Source: Cohnella fermenti
Lineage (GTDB): Bacteria; Bacillota; Bacilli; Paenibacillales; Paenibacillaceae
NCBI RefSeq assembly: GCF_004801405.1
Contig: NZ_SSOB01000023.1
Location: forward strand, 1 to 64,000
DNA length: 64,000 nt
Direction: 5' to 3'
Shown: positions 17,294 through 26,671 of the stretch, in pieces
Position numbering within the stretch: the stretch's first letter is position 1
Layout: each line of letters opens with the position of its first letter
The notes under the pieces: generated by a model
Seen by the model: only the letters and a program-made list of their open reading frames with translations
Told to the model about the DNA's origin: nothing
Database searches by the model: none
Position numbers and translations under genes: made by a program

Positions 17294-18264
17294 CGATAGT
17301 CCTGGGGCGTCATACCGAACCATTTCCGGAACACGGAGCTGAAGTATGACTGATTCCTGAAGCCGATTCGTCCAGCAATTTCATAGATTCTGCAGTCTTT
17401 CTCAAACAGCAGCAGCTTGGCAGCATATTCCATCTTGATCCGCAGAATATAATCGCTTAGCCCTTCCCCGGTCTTCTCCTTGTAGAACTTCGAGAGATAA
17501 ACCGGGTGAAGGTACACTTGCTCCGACAGGCTCGCCAGCGAGACATCTTCCCCTAAGTGATTGCGCACGTATGCCTGAACGGCGCCGACGATATCGGGCG
17601 GTGTTCGCCCGGATTGCCCGTCGGCCGTGTTTCGCGAAGCCTTCTTGTCCCGAATGGCTGGAAAATCCTGCAACACCGAGCGGTAGACGTATACCAGATG
17701 AGCGGAGAGACGGGTTTGAGGGCTGATCGCGAACGAGATTTTGCCCTTAAGCAATGTTCGGACTCGCACCAGAATCCGTTCCGCCGCGTATCGAAGCGTC
17801 CTCGGTCCAAGCTCGTGCATGAGTAGCGCAGGGTGACCGCGCGACTTCACCAAGTAGACGAAATGACCGTAATTGTCTTTGCACCGCAGCCAATCGAACT
17901 CCGGCCGCAAGTTTTCTTCGATGATATTGGCCACCGCGAACTCGAGCGTCGCATCTTGGAATGTCTCATAATCGGGAAACCCTTCGTCGAGCCGAAAGAG
18001 CAAGATCGAACAAGGTTCGCCCGCTTCGAGAGGTATGTCGTACAGTTGCAGCGCCTCGTCCAACGCGCGAATGTCCCATCCCGTGCCGGAGATCAGTCTT
18101 TGAAGCACGGATTGCTGCAAAAACGGAATATGCTCGTCCAGCAGCCGCGCGATTCGATCCGAATTCACCACGGCTTGAGCCGACGCGGCCTCCCGCGCCG
18201 ACGCTCCAGCCCCGAACTCCCTGTAGTAAGCCACCGTGTTCCGCCTCCCCGCTGTCGACGACAC
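17284..18264 (-). CDS. AraC-family transcriptional regulator without receiver domain
   Basis: This 326-aa protein ends in an AraC double HTH (about 225-326; LSEQVYLHPVYLSKFYKEK ... GMTPQDYRQR). The central part (FLQQSVLQRLISG ... ILLFRLDEGFPD) resembles the linker region of YesN-type response regulators, yet no receiver domain precedes it. The N-terminus is uncertain: GTG at residue 11 has a GGGGAGG 9 nt upstream and may be the real start. It follows the GH140-like gene by 92 bp and overlaps the end of the convergent SLH gene by 10 bp. It may be a response regulator that lost its receiver. Confidence 0.8.
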   Translation of the reverse strand: MSSTAGRRNTVAYYREFGAGASAREAASAQAVVNSDRIARLLDEHIPFLQQSVLQRLISGTGWDIRALDEALQLYDIPLEAGEPCSILLFRLDEGFPDYETFQDATLEFAVANIIEENLRPEFDWLRCKDNYGHFVYLVKSRGHPALLMHELGPRTLRYAAERILVRVRTLLKGKISFAISPQTRLSAHLVYVYRSVLQDFPAIRDKKASRNTADGQSGRTPPDIVGAVQAYVRNHLGEDVSLASLSEQVYLHPVYLSKFYKEKTGEGLSDYILRIKMEYAAKLLLFEKDCRIYEIAGRIGFRNQSYFSSVFRKWFGMTPQDYRQR

Positions 18265-18356
18265 CGACGATCTCGATTTTCATCCGGCACGCCGAGACAT
18301 CCGGAAGCTTCGTTCTCGCCGTCGCCCCCCGTAAGGCGATCTGCTTCGGGTTTGTC

Positions 18357-19661
18357 TTATTTGGAATCCAACACCAATACCCAATCATTTCCCCTGCCTG
18401 AAGACGGCGGGGTAAATGCCTGTTCGCCACGGTTCGGATAGGTACCGACAGGATGGAATTCACCTGTCCGAGGATCGAACCAGGAGGCTTCAAACTCTTC
18501 CCCTTGAATTTTCTCTAAAGCGACTTTAAGCGTTAACCCATTCGGAGAGTAACAGTATGCGTAACTTTCCCCCCGCGTGGCCACCGCGTAGTTCGCGCCC
18601 TCGTGGTTTTCATTCAACAAGGTTTGATCAGGCACGCGGTCGAGAAAGGGTCTGGATTCCATCAGGGCCCTAAGATGCTTCATTTGCGCAGCGCCTGGTT
18701 TCTGAAGAGCGCTTTTCCAATCATTAATAAAGTAACTGGACGGCTCCGTTGTCATCGACCAGACCGCGTGATGGCCGTATGTGTGACCGAAAGCGCCTGC
18801 AAAAACCGCATAGTACGCAACTCGCCGAACATCCGCCTCGTCAAAGTAACCGTTGACGGCATTAAAACCGCGAGGATGATCCTCATAACACGGCTCCGCA
18901 TCCAGTGTCGGCTTGACCGGCTCCAGCGCGTAGTCTTTGGCGACCATCTTATAGTTGTCCCTGTCTGCAAGTCCGTGGCTGGACTGAATCATGTTGAAGT
19001 CAAGCCATGGCTGGTCGTGTACGTGCAATGAGGAGGACTGTTCTCCATCTGGATGGAAGGTTATGAGATGCCTTCCGCCGTCTCCCTCTTTTAATCCGGC
19101 TGCCATTGCTGCGATGACTTCAAAATGGTTCTGCTTGACCAACGGACGATCGCCCCCGAGCACCCATAAGATATTGGCCCGCTCCTTGTAGCGTTCCCCG
19201 AGCCAACGGCCGTAAAGTTCGGCGTTTGCGGGATCGAAAATCTCCGGCCCCGTGCCCCAAGCCCGATTGAACTTGTCGCCCCAAGTCGGCAAAAATGCAA
19301 TATATATCCCAAGCTCTTCGGCCCTGTCTACAACGAAATCGACATGGTCCCAATAATTGTAGTCCGAACGAACATCCGGTCTTGTACAATCATACCGTCC
19401 AGCGCTCTGCGTCAATGGCAGCTTGTCGTATGCATTGCCCTTTGTTAACCCATCCAACTCCGCAAGAGCGACAGCCTGGACGACGGTGAAGCCTTGCGCT
19501 GCACGGGTTGTCAAATACAACTCGGCGTCTTCACGGCTCAATCGGTGAAACAATTCCCATGCAGTATCTCCAAGCCAGAAAAACGGCGATTCGTCCTCAT
19601 AGACAAGGAATCGTCGGTTCTCGCTCACCTTTAACCATCGTGCAGTTGATGCAGTTCTCAT
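18357..19661 (-). CDS. GH140-like (apiosidase-type, DUF4038) glycoside hydrolase
   Basis: This 434-aa protein lacks a signal peptide, so it is probably cytoplasmic. ATG 19661 is chosen because GAGGAG lies 9 nt upstream; the frame itself opens at 19703. The N-terminal motif (LVYEDESPFFWLGDTAWELFHRL), the barrel motifs (ILWVLGGDRPLV, LDAEPCYED) and the short beta C-terminal domain fit the DUF4038/GH140 family, whose founder cleaves apiose-rhamnose side chains of rhamnogalacturonan II. Candidate catalytic acids are Asp of GGDRP and Glu of AEPCYED. It follows a response regulator gene by 60 bp and is probably read from that gene's promoter. Confidence 0.82.
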   Translation of the reverse strand: MRTASTARWLKVSENRRFLVYEDESPFFWLGDTAWELFHRLSREDAELYLTTRAAQGFTVVQAVALAELDGLTKGNAYDKLPLTQSAGRYDCTRPDVRSDYNYWDHVDFVVDRAEELGIYIAFLPTWGDKFNRAWGTGPEIFDPANAELYGRWLGERYKERANILWVLGGDRPLVKQNHFEVIAAMAAGLKEGDGGRHLITFHPDGEQSSSLHVHDQPWLDFNMIQSSHGLADRDNYKMVAKDYALEPVKPTLDAEPCYEDHPRGFNAVNGYFDEADVRRVAYYAVFAGAFGHTYGHHAVWSMTTEPSSYFINDWKSALQKPGAAQMKHLRALMESRPFLDRVPDQTLLNENHEGANYAVATRGESYAYCYSPNGLTLKVALEKIQGEEFEASWFDPRTGEFHPVGTYPNRGEQAFTPPSSGRGNDWVLVLDSK

Positions 19662-19721
19662 TTTTGTCGTCTCCTCAGCACAGCTTGCACGTTTAGCTTG
19701 CACATTCCCTAATGCATACCC

Positions 19722-21338
19722 TCATATTCCGATATCGCCATCGTGGGCTTGCCTGCGGTATTCGTTCGGATTCAGTCCGGTGAGCCGTTTGAACACTTTG
19801 CTGAAATACGTATATTCCGGCGAAAATCCGACTTCGACTGCGATATCGTACGATTTCTTGGAAGTCATAATTAACAGTTCCTTGGCGCGTTCCACCCGAT
19901 ACCGGTTCAAATAATCGATAAAGGTCATGCCCAGCTCCTTCTTGAACAAATTGCTCAAGTACCCGGAACTTAGTCCGACTTTGCGCGCAACCCGCAGCAA
20001 GCTGATGTTCTCCTGATAGTGCAGCTTGATGAACTGCACCGCCTTGATTATCTCGGGACTCATCTGCAATCGGGACCGCGCCTCTTCCGCCAGCTCGCGG
20101 ACATGCCGTTCGATCAGATCCAGCATCTCGGGCAATGTATCGCACTGTTCAAGACCTTCCGGAATTCCCCGAAGCAATGTAATTTCGTTATGGTTATATT
20201 CGTACAGCTTGGTATGAATCCACTGAACCAGTTGATAGACCAGAACCCGAACCGTTTCAGGTTGCTCATGCAGCGAAGAAGTCAGCGTCTGCACGAATCC
20301 TTCGTAAGCCTCGATCCCCGATGCGGGCAGCAGCCCCCGCAGAGGCCCGAGCTGACGCAGGCATGCCAGTTGCTCCAGCAATTCGGAGGTATCGACCGGC
20401 TCCGAATTAACATGAATCAGTCCCGGACCCGACAGGAACCGGTTCTGAACGACGCGTCTGGCTTCCTCCAACAGCCGGGGCAGCGAAGCATAGCCGTTGC
20501 TCAAACTGCTGACGCCGAAGGAGACGGAAGTGTTAAAGTAAGACTTCATGACCTGACGGATCTGTTGAAGCAGGCCGTGAAGCTCTCGGCGGATCGACAT
20601 TTCCGAAACGACATCCCCATAATGAAGAACAAGCAAGTAGCTTTTATCCTCCAGAGCTGCCGCTTCGCCGCGATTGAACTGTCCGACGATCTCGGTGAGC
20701 AGATTTTGGATCGTCATCTTTACGAGATGACCGTGGTCGTCTTTGAATTTACTCCGTAACTGCGCATAGCGGTCGATCTCCATGACGCCGACGATCATCC
20801 GTTCTGGAGACAGAGCGAGCCTGTGCACCTGCACGAAGCGCTCGAACTCCTCCGCTTTGCGGATGCCGTAGAACAAGAAGTCCTTCAGCATTTTTTCCTT
20901 GAGCAGCTCCGTATCGGCGAGCGTCCTGATGCCCTTGCTTTCGGCCGAACGCTGCGCCCGCGCGAGCAACTCTCCCTCGACGCCGCTCAGCACAGCCTCT
21001 ATCTCTTCGTCCGTCATCGTAAGCTTGAGAATGTAGTTGGAGACACCCAAGGCCATCGCCTTTCGTACTAGATCGAATTCCTCCAGACAGGACAGGACGA
21101 CGATTCGAGTCGATTTGTCCTGTTCGCGTATTCTCGATATAAGCTCCATACCATCCATTCGCGGCATTTTAATGTCAGTGATGATCAGGTCCGGACGTTC
21201 CCGACCGTAAACTTCCCATGCCGCCAATCCGTCCGGCACATCCCAGGCAACCTCCATACCGAATCGGTTCCAGTCGACGGCGTTTTTGAATCCTATGCGA
21301 ACCAGCATCTCGTCCTCGACAAGCATTACTTTGAACAT
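19722..21338 (-). CDS. Response regulator, REC + AraC HTH (paralogue 2 of a tandem pair)
   Basis: This 538-aa protein has a receiver domain with Asp55 (LIITDIKMPR) and a C-terminal AraC HTH (TGLNPNEYRRQ). It is closely similar along its whole length to the neighbour at 21497-23113, which has the same length. No kinase gene is adjacent; the nearest is at 34624-36417. Its promoter (-10 TAAAAT, 21377-21382) carries the TGTTCA-N15-TGTTCA repeat also found before the permease operon, which suggests autoregulation. Confidence 0.92.
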   Translation of the reverse strand: MFKVMLVEDEMLVRIGFKNAVDWNRFGMEVAWDVPDGLAAWEVYGRERPDLIITDIKMPRMDGMELISRIREQDKSTRIVVLSCLEEFDLVRKAMALGVSNYILKLTMTDEEIEAVLSGVEGELLARAQRSAESKGIRTLADTELLKEKMLKDFLFYGIRKAEEFERFVQVHRLALSPERMIVGVMEIDRYAQLRSKFKDDHGHLVKMTIQNLLTEIVGQFNRGEAAALEDKSYLLVLHYGDVVSEMSIRRELHGLLQQIRQVMKSYFNTSVSFGVSSLSNGYASLPRLLEEARRVVQNRFLSGPGLIHVNSEPVDTSELLEQLACLRQLGPLRGLLPASGIEAYEGFVQTLTSSLHEQPETVRVLVYQLVQWIHTKLYEYNHNEITLLRGIPEGLEQCDTLPEMLDLIERHVRELAEEARSRLQMSPEIIKAVQFIKLHYQENISLLRVARKVGLSSGYLSNLFKKELGMTFIDYLNRYRVERAKELLIMTSKKSYDIAVEVGFSPEYTYFSKVFKRLTGLNPNEYRRQAHDGDIGI

Positions 21339-21376
21339 TCGGATCGGCCCTCGCTCTCGATTTTGGAGGCCATCTC

Positions 21377-21432
21377 ATTTTATTATGAAGCTGCATTTAT
21401 CAAAATGAACATAATAAAGATCAATTTGAACA
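21377..21432 (-). promoter_or_regulatory. Promoter with 21-bp-period TGTTCA direct repeat upstream of the second response regulator
   Basis: On the minus strand, boxes TGTTCA at 21427-21432 and 21406-21411 (period 21 bp) are followed at once by -35-like TTTTGA (21400-21405), a 17-bp spacer and -10 TAAAAT (21377-21382). The layout and the 23-bp box-to--10 distance are identical at 34469-34524. Confidence 0.7.
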
Positions 21433-21447
21433 ATTTGAATATCTATC

Positions 21448-21479
21448 AAAAAAAGAGACTGTCCATTCGGATCAGCCTC
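21448..21479 (-). terminator. Rho-independent terminator after the first response regulator
   Basis: On the minus strand GAGGCTG-A-TCC pairs with GGA-CAGTCTC around GAAT (one bulge, one G-T pair), followed by seven T residues (21448-21454). It lies 18 bp past the stop of the 21497-23113 gene. Confidence 0.85.
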
Positions 21480-21496
21480 CGTATTATCAGCTCGAA

Positions 21497-23113
21497 TTAG
21501 CTATCTGCTCCTTCTCCCCAGGACCTCTTGCGGAAATCGTTGGGATTCAGCCCCGTTACCTTTTTGAATACCTTGCTAAAGTACGTATATTCAGGCGAGA
21601 AGCCGACCTTGACGGCGATATCCGCGGACTTGAGCTGCGTACGGATCAGCAGCTCCTTGGCCCTCTCAATCCGATAACGATTCAAATATTCGACGAAGTT
21701 GATTTGGAGTTCTTTGCCGAATAAGCTGCTTAAGTAGCCAGGGCTAAGCTTGACATGATCGGCCACGATCTGCAAGCTGATATTCTCTTCATAATGCAGC
21801 TTGATATACTGGATCGCCTTCATGATCTCTCCGCTCATCTGCAGCCGGTCGTGCGTCTCCTCCACCAGTTGCCCGAGATGAAGCAGCAGGAGATCCAGCT
21901 TTTCCGGAAGCGTATCCGCACGATCCAGCCGGCCGGCAACGTTCATTAGCGATGCCCGTTCCTCCGCACTGTCGGACATGCTCGCATGAATCCACTGCAC
22001 GAACTGATGCAGCGTCGTCTCGATTGTTTTGCGATCCTCGCCAAGCCTATCAGCCAGTAGATCGATATAGTGCTCAAACGCGCGAAGGCCCGAATCTGGA
22101 AGCAGTTGTCGAAACGGCTCGTACACCCGAATCATCGCCAGCTTGCGGCGAATCGTTTCTTCTTCGACGACCGTGTCCGCGCTGATGATCGCGCCTGAGC
22201 CGGCGAGATATCTTTTATCCAGCGCCCTAAGCGCCTCGCCGTACATCCCCGCCAACGAAGCGTAACCGCTTCTGATCTCGCTGATGCCGAACGAGACGGA
22301 CACGTTGAAGCAAGTCCGCACAATCTCGCGGATCTGGTGCAGAAGCTCCAGCACCATGCTCCGGATGTCGCGTTCGGACAACATATCCTCGTGATGCATC
22401 ATCAGCAAATATCTCTTCTCGTCGACCGCGACCGCTTCTCCTCTCCTGCGCGAAGTCATGATCTCGTTCAGTATATTCATGATCGTCATCTTGGCGAGAT
22501 GGCCATGCTCATCCTTAAGCTTCTCCTTCAATAGCACGTATCGGTCGATCTCCATCACGACGACGACCATGCGGACCGGCGATAAACGCAGTTTCTTGCA
22601 TACCGCGAATCGTTCAAATTCTTCGGGCGTGTATATGCCGTAGAACATGAAGTCCTTCAGCATCTTTTCCTTTACGAGCTCCAGATTTTCGATTCCTGCC
22701 GGAGCATCCGTCCTCTCAGCCTGCTGTGTCTGCATCCGCAACTCCTCGGCCGCTCCGTGCAGCACGCTCTCGATCTCCTCTTCGGTCATCGTGAGCTTTA
22801 ATATATAGTTGGATACGTCTAGGGCCATCGCCTTGCGCACCAGCTCGAACTCCTCCAGACAGGACAGCACGATAATACGCACCGTCTTGTCGATCTCGCG
22901 AATCTTGGCGATTAATCCCATTCCATCAAGCTTCGGCATTCGAATATCCGTCATGACGAGGTCCGGTCGTTCGCGCTGGAAGTATTCCCACGCTGCCAGA
23001 CCGTCCGCATAGTCCGCAGTTACCTGCATGTCGAATTTCTGCCAGTCCACGGAACTTTTCAGCCCGATCCTCACCAGCATCTCATCCTCGACGATCATGA
23101 CTTTATACACCAT
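21497..23113 (-). CDS. Response regulator, REC + AraC HTH (paralogue 1 of a tandem pair)
   Basis: The frame is open to 23284, but the receiver starts MVYKVMIVEDEMLVRIG at ATG 23113, behind GAGGGAG, giving 538 aa. Asp56 (LVMTDIRMPK) is the phospho-acceptor; the AraC HTH ends VTGLNPNDFRKR. It is a paralogue of the next gene: RIREQDKSTRIVVLSCLEEF there corresponds to KIREIDKTVRIIVLSCLEEF here. It has its own housekeeping-type promoter (23156-23185) and terminator, so it is probably expressed independently of its paralogue. Confidence 0.92.
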   Translation of the reverse strand: MVYKVMIVEDEMLVRIGLKSSVDWQKFDMQVTADYADGLAAWEYFQRERPDLVMTDIRMPKLDGMGLIAKIREIDKTVRIIVLSCLEEFELVRKAMALDVSNYILKLTMTEEEIESVLHGAAEELRMQTQQAERTDAPAGIENLELVKEKMLKDFMFYGIYTPEEFERFAVCKKLRLSPVRMVVVVMEIDRYVLLKEKLKDEHGHLAKMTIMNILNEIMTSRRRGEAVAVDEKRYLLMMHHEDMLSERDIRSMVLELLHQIREIVRTCFNVSVSFGISEIRSGYASLAGMYGEALRALDKRYLAGSGAIISADTVVEEETIRRKLAMIRVYEPFRQLLPDSGLRAFEHYIDLLADRLGEDRKTIETTLHQFVQWIHASMSDSAEERASLMNVAGRLDRADTLPEKLDLLLLHLGQLVEETHDRLQMSGEIMKAIQYIKLHYEENISLQIVADHVKLSPGYLSSLFGKELQINFVEYLNRYRIERAKELLIRTQLKSADIAVKVGFSPEYTYFSKVFKKVTGLNPNDFRKRSWGEGADS

Positions 23114-23155
23114 GCCCCGCTCCCTCTGCTGCCCGCTTGCCCTTCGGCTATCTCC

Positions 23156-23185
23156 AGTATAGCCGTTAGTAAAATAAAGAGGCAA
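23156..23185 (-). promoter_or_regulatory. Sigma-A-like promoter of the first response regulator
   Basis: On the minus strand TTGCCT (23180-23185), an 18-bp spacer and TATACT (23156-23161). The inverted repeat GGCTAT-N7-ATAGCC (23146-23164) spans the -10 and could be an operator. No TGTTCA boxes are present. Confidence 0.6.
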
Positions 23186-23247
23186 TGCCGAGCTTAAGAC
23201 GTGCAAGCATAGTGCAGCAGCGATATGCGCAAGTGCCTCCAAGCTGT

Positions 23248-23281
23248 AAAAACCGCCCGGACGGCAATGTCGTCTGGGCGG
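23248..23281 (-). terminator. Rho-independent terminator after the secreted GH
   Basis: CCGCCCGGACG (23253-23263) pairs with CGTCTGGGCGG (23271-23281) with one G-T pair; on the minus strand the stem is followed by TTTTT. It ends the long system II transporter/enzyme operon. Confidence 0.88.
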
Positions 23282-23313
23282 CAATCATAGCGAATTATGA
23301 GACTGAATCGGCG

Positions 23314-26300
23314 CTAGCTCAGCTTGGAAATCTCGACGGCATCGATAAAAGCCGTCTGATCGCCCGTCGGAGCCGTACCTGCGAACTTGATCGTATGCAC
23401 TCCGGCGGTCGACGCGAATATATCCGACGTGTATGCCGCGAAGCTGCCGGATAAAGGTACGATTGTGCCTACGAGCGTCGAGTCGAGATATACTTGAATC
23501 GTCTGATTGCCGCCGTAGTTGGTGCGCTTCGCGGCCTGGAGAGCAATCTTGTAATTCCCCGCCTCGGCGAACGTCACTGATTGGCTAATCTCGCCGTGGC
23601 TGCCATTCTGGCTCTGAATGAACGCCGTCTGCGTACCCTCCGGCGCGGATGCTGCGCCGAACGAACCGCCGTTCTTCTGCACCCCGGCCTTATCGTTGAA
23701 CGTCCAGCCGCTCGTCGTCGGCCCATACGTATAGTTCGTCGTAGCTGGCGCCTCAAAACCGGCATTAAGCAGAGTCAGTGCTGAACCGCCGCCGCTGTTC
23801 AGCTTGTAATAGCATTTCTTCGCCGTGTTATAGGCCGGATCGCTGCCGAACGTCCCCGTCGTGCAGACTGCGCTGTTCGTGTAGTTGCCGTACAGGAACG
23901 AACCGTTCGCGCCGTAGGCGACGCTTGCCGCTCCGCTGAAGGTACAGGTGCCGAATTCGTCGGCGCAGTATGTGTAGCCGGCGGGTCCTCCGCCCGAGAT
24001 CGTGAACGTCGCCGAAGACACCGCCGAGTCGTTCATCCCGGACTTGATCGCGATCGCCTTGATCGTCGTCGTGGCGGATACGGCGATTGGCGAGGCGTAC
24101 AGCGTCGAAGAAGCTGTCGGCGCGCTGCCGTCCGTCGTATAGCGGATTTGCGCATCGGCAGTCGACGTCGATATCATCACCGTCTGTGCGCCGCTATAGG
24201 AGCCGCCAGCCGGACTAAAGGTGGGTGCCGCAACCGTCTCGCCCGTCTGCAGCTTGAAGTAGCAAGCTTTGAACGTACCGGATGCGGGATCCCCGCCGAA
24301 CGCGGTCGAATTGCAGGCGACTTTCTTGACGAAGGTGCCGTACAGGTAACTGCCATTCGCGCCGAAGGCGACCGAGGCAGTGCCCGGGAAGTTGCACGTC
24401 TGCGTCTCCTGCGAGCAGAATTCGTAGCCGGCAGGACCGTTTGACGGCGGTACGATCCGGTAATACACGGCCTTAAGCGGCGAAGCCGCGAGGCCGGACT
24501 TGAACGCGACGGCCTTCAGATAGGCCGAGTCGGACAGCGTGATCGGTCCCGTATACGCCGTCGAGCTCGCCGTCGGCGTGCTGCCGTCAGTCGTATATCG
24601 GATCGTCGCGCCGGATGTCGCGGTCGTCATCGTGATTGTCTGGCTACCATTGTACGATCCGCCCGGTAGCGAGAAGCTCGGGATATCGCCCCGCCCGGAC
24701 GTCGATGCCGGAGCGACGCGAACGAGCGATATTCCGAAGCTCGACGGATTGCCCGCGCTGGTCGCCTTGACGGCGATCAGCTTCTCCTCCGTCAGCGAAG
24801 GCGCCGTGTAAAGACCACCGCTCGTTATCGAGCCGTTGCCGCTGCCGATCACGCTCCACGTGACGCCGCCGGAGCCGTCGATCACGTTTGCAGCGAGCTG
24901 GACAGACGCTCCCGCCGCTGCGGAAGTATTCGCCGGCGACATCTGTACCTGCGTCTCAGCCGGCAATGTCGTATAGACGATGACGTTGCGGTTGCCGTCG
25001 ATTGCGTTGTCGCTGAAGGAGGAGCCGGCGGAGATCGCGGCGGACTGCGCCGGCAGTATGCCGTTCTCTTCGGGGACGATCGTGTCATTGTATACGAATT
25101 TGTGGAATGTCTTCCCCACATTGATGCCGCTGAAGTCGAACGTGACGTTGCGGCCTTCAGACGATTCGTTGGTCTCCAGCACAATCGTGTAATCTCCGCC
25201 AGTCGTCTTGAAGGCGGCGGCGCGCAGGTCCGACGAGCCGGTGTTGACCGCGACGATCGTGCTGTGCGCCGGAATATATCTCGTCAAGAGGCCCGCTTCG
25301 TAGTATCTCGTGTTGGGCGTCTTGGAGATGACCAACGAGTCCCACAGCGTATAGGTGCCGTTCGTATCCGTCGTCTCGTTCGGATCCTCTACCCAGACGC
25401 CGTTGAGTTGCCAGATGAGGCCAGCCTTGATCCCTTCGTTCGCCATCTTGATGACGTAGTTGGCATAGCCTGCGTCCCAGCCGCTGTCGTAGCGTCCGGG
25501 GAAGCCGAACTCCGACAGGACGACGGGCTTCGTGCCTGCGATATTTTTGCGGGAGGAGATCTGGCCGCTTAGCTCGTCGTAGCCGCCGCCGTATACGTGG
25601 AAGGTAAAAGCATCGATGGCGCTGTTCGCGTTGTCCTTCATGTACTGGGTCCAAGTCGTGTCGTTCCACTCCTCCGGTCCCCAGATTTGCACCAGTCCGC
25701 GCCGGCCGTCGGCCGTCAGCTTGTCGTTAACCTTCTTTACCATGTCGGCGTAGTAAGCGCGCTGCTCGCCGGGCGCTTCAAAGTCCCAATAGCCGTTCGG
25801 CTCGTTGTAAAAGGTCAGGTATTTGATATTCGAGTAATTGCGGTTCGTGATCAGCTCGTTCAGTGCCGCAGACGCCGACGCGGCGAAGGCATCGAGATCG
25901 GCCGGCGCGCTCGTATCCGCCGGGACGCCGGGAATGCTGAACCATTCCTGAATGCTCCGGCCAGCCTTCCAGCCGAAGTTCAACTCAATCTCCGTTCCCG
26001 CTTCCTTCAAAGCGTCCAGATACTTGTAGAACGCCTGCATCTTCGGACTATCCCAGGTATAGACGCCTTTAGTCGTCTCCATCCAGTCGACTTGGAACCA
26101 GACCCGAGCGACCTTCGGCTTGATCGTCTGTATGCGCTTGCGATCCATGTCCCAATATGCTTCTTCATAGCCTTTGGACAGATTGTTCTCCATCAGACTC
26201 GTCGGTATCAAGTTGACCCCAACGCCGAGAAAATCCGATTGCACGGTCTGATTCGGATTGATCGTCACCGTGTGACTCGTCGCAGCGTTCGCCTTGGGTA

Positions 26301-26388
26301 TGTCTCCAAACGGCTGGACGGACACCGAGAGGACAATCAGCAGTGCCCATAGCGCATGACTCCATTTTCTACTGCCCGTTTTTTTCAT
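23314..26388 (-). CDS. Secreted modular glycoside hydrolase (clan A) with duplicated Cys-module cassettes
   Basis: This 1024-aa protein has a signal peptide (cleavage near ANA-AT, about 35) and a TIM barrel (about 45-380) with candidate acid/base Glu196 (TFYNEPNGYWDF) and nucleophile Glu293 (VVLSEFGFPGR). It continues with a beta-sandwich that includes a Big-2-like stretch (PANTSAAAGASVQLAANV), two cassettes of chitobiase-C-like module plus four-Cys module, and a C-terminal carbohydrate-binding-like beta-sandwich (LLNAGFEAP... to the end). The barrel is of the GH5/GH39 kind; the exact family is not certain. It starts at ATG 26388 behind AAAAGGAG and is the last gene of the operon, next to a beta-mannosidase, so a mannose-containing polymer is a plausible substrate. 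Confidence 0.85.
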   Translation of the reverse strand: MKKTGSRKWSHALWALLIVLSVSVQPFGDIPKANAATSHTVTINPNQTVQSDFLGVGVNLIPTSLMENNLSKGYEEAYWDMDRKRIQTIKPKVARVWFQVDWMETTKGVYTWDSPKMQAFYKYLDALKEAGTEIELNFGWKAGRSIQEWFSIPGVPADTSAPADLDAFAASASAALNELITNRNYSNIKYLTFYNEPNGYWDFEAPGEQRAYYADMVKKVNDKLTADGRRGLVQIWGPEEWNDTTWTQYMKDNANSAIDAFTFHVYGGGYDELSGQISSRKNIAGTKPVVLSEFGFPGRYDSGWDAGYANYVIKMANEGIKAGLIWQLNGVWVEDPNETTDTNGTYTLWDSLVISKTPNTRYYEAGLLTRYIPAHSTIVAVNTGSSDLRAAAFKTTGGDYTIVLETNESSEGRNVTFDFSGINVGKTFHKFVYNDTIVPEENGILPAQSAAISAGSSFSDNAIDGNRNVIVYTTLPAETQVQMSPANTSAAAGASVQLAANVIDGSGGVTWSVIGSGNGSITSGGLYTAPSLTEEKLIAVKATSAGNPSSFGISLVRVAPASTSGRGDIPSFSLPGGSYNGSQTITMTTATSGATIRYTTDGSTPTASSTAYTGPITLSDSAYLKAVAFKSGLAASPLKAVYYRIVPPSNGPAGYEFCSQETQTCNFPGTASVAFGANGSYLYGTFVKKVACNSTAFGGDPASGTFKACYFKLQTGETVAAPTFSPAGGSYSGAQTVMISTSTADAQIRYTTDGSAPTASSTLYASPIAVSATTTIKAIAIKSGMNDSAVSSATFTISGGGPAGYTYCADEFGTCTFSGAASVAYGANGSFLYGNYTNSAVCTTGTFGSDPAYNTAKKCYYKLNSGGGSALTLLNAGFEAPATTNYTYGPTTSGWTFNDKAGVQKNGGSFGAASAPEGTQTAFIQSQNGSHGEISQSVTFAEAGNYKIALQAAKRTNYGGNQTIQVYLDSTLVGTIVPLSGSFAAYTSDIFASTAGVHTIKFAGTAPTGDQTAFIDAVEISKLS
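23790..24236 (-). repeat. Chitobiase-C/Cys-module cassette, copy 3
   Basis: Encodes FSPAGGSYSGAQTVMI... then YTYCADEFGTCTF ... KKCYY. It directly abuts copy 2 in the same gene. Confidence 0.8.
24237..24690 (-). repeat. Chitobiase-C/Cys-module cassette, copy 2
   Basis: Encodes FSLPGGSYNGSQTITM... then YEFCSQETQTCNF ... KACYF. It is the same arrangement as the copy in the enzyme at 10832-16153. Confidence 0.8.
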
Positions 26389-26671
26389 TAATGCGTCTCC
26401 TTTTGTCGAAAATGTGCAGCGTAAAAATGCCAGAATGCAAATCCTCGATCGGCGATTCCGGTCGTGCGTTCGCGGCTTATGTCTGCCATCCCCCCTCCCT
26501 TCGCGAAGATGTTCCCAGATTAAGCGAAAAAGCGAACAGTCGGAATGAAGGATTTGAAGATTTGGTTGAAATGACCTGCCGAATTTTCTTCATGAAGATA
26601 CAAATTGTTCGCAATGGCTTATGCGCACCCATCTATGCTTCACGCGTCGCTCACACGGCGGTTTTACTCCT

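Noticed and set aside
18265..18356. Possible lost receiver domain just upstream of the AraC gene
   Set aside because: Only 92 bp are available and no frame there reads like a receiver domain, so truncation cannot be shown from this sequence.
26540..26575. TGAAGG and TGAAAT boxes 21 bp apart upstream of the secreted GH gene, resembling the system II operator
   Set aside because: Each box matches TGAACA at only 4 of 6 positions and no good -10 lies at the expected distance; likely chance.
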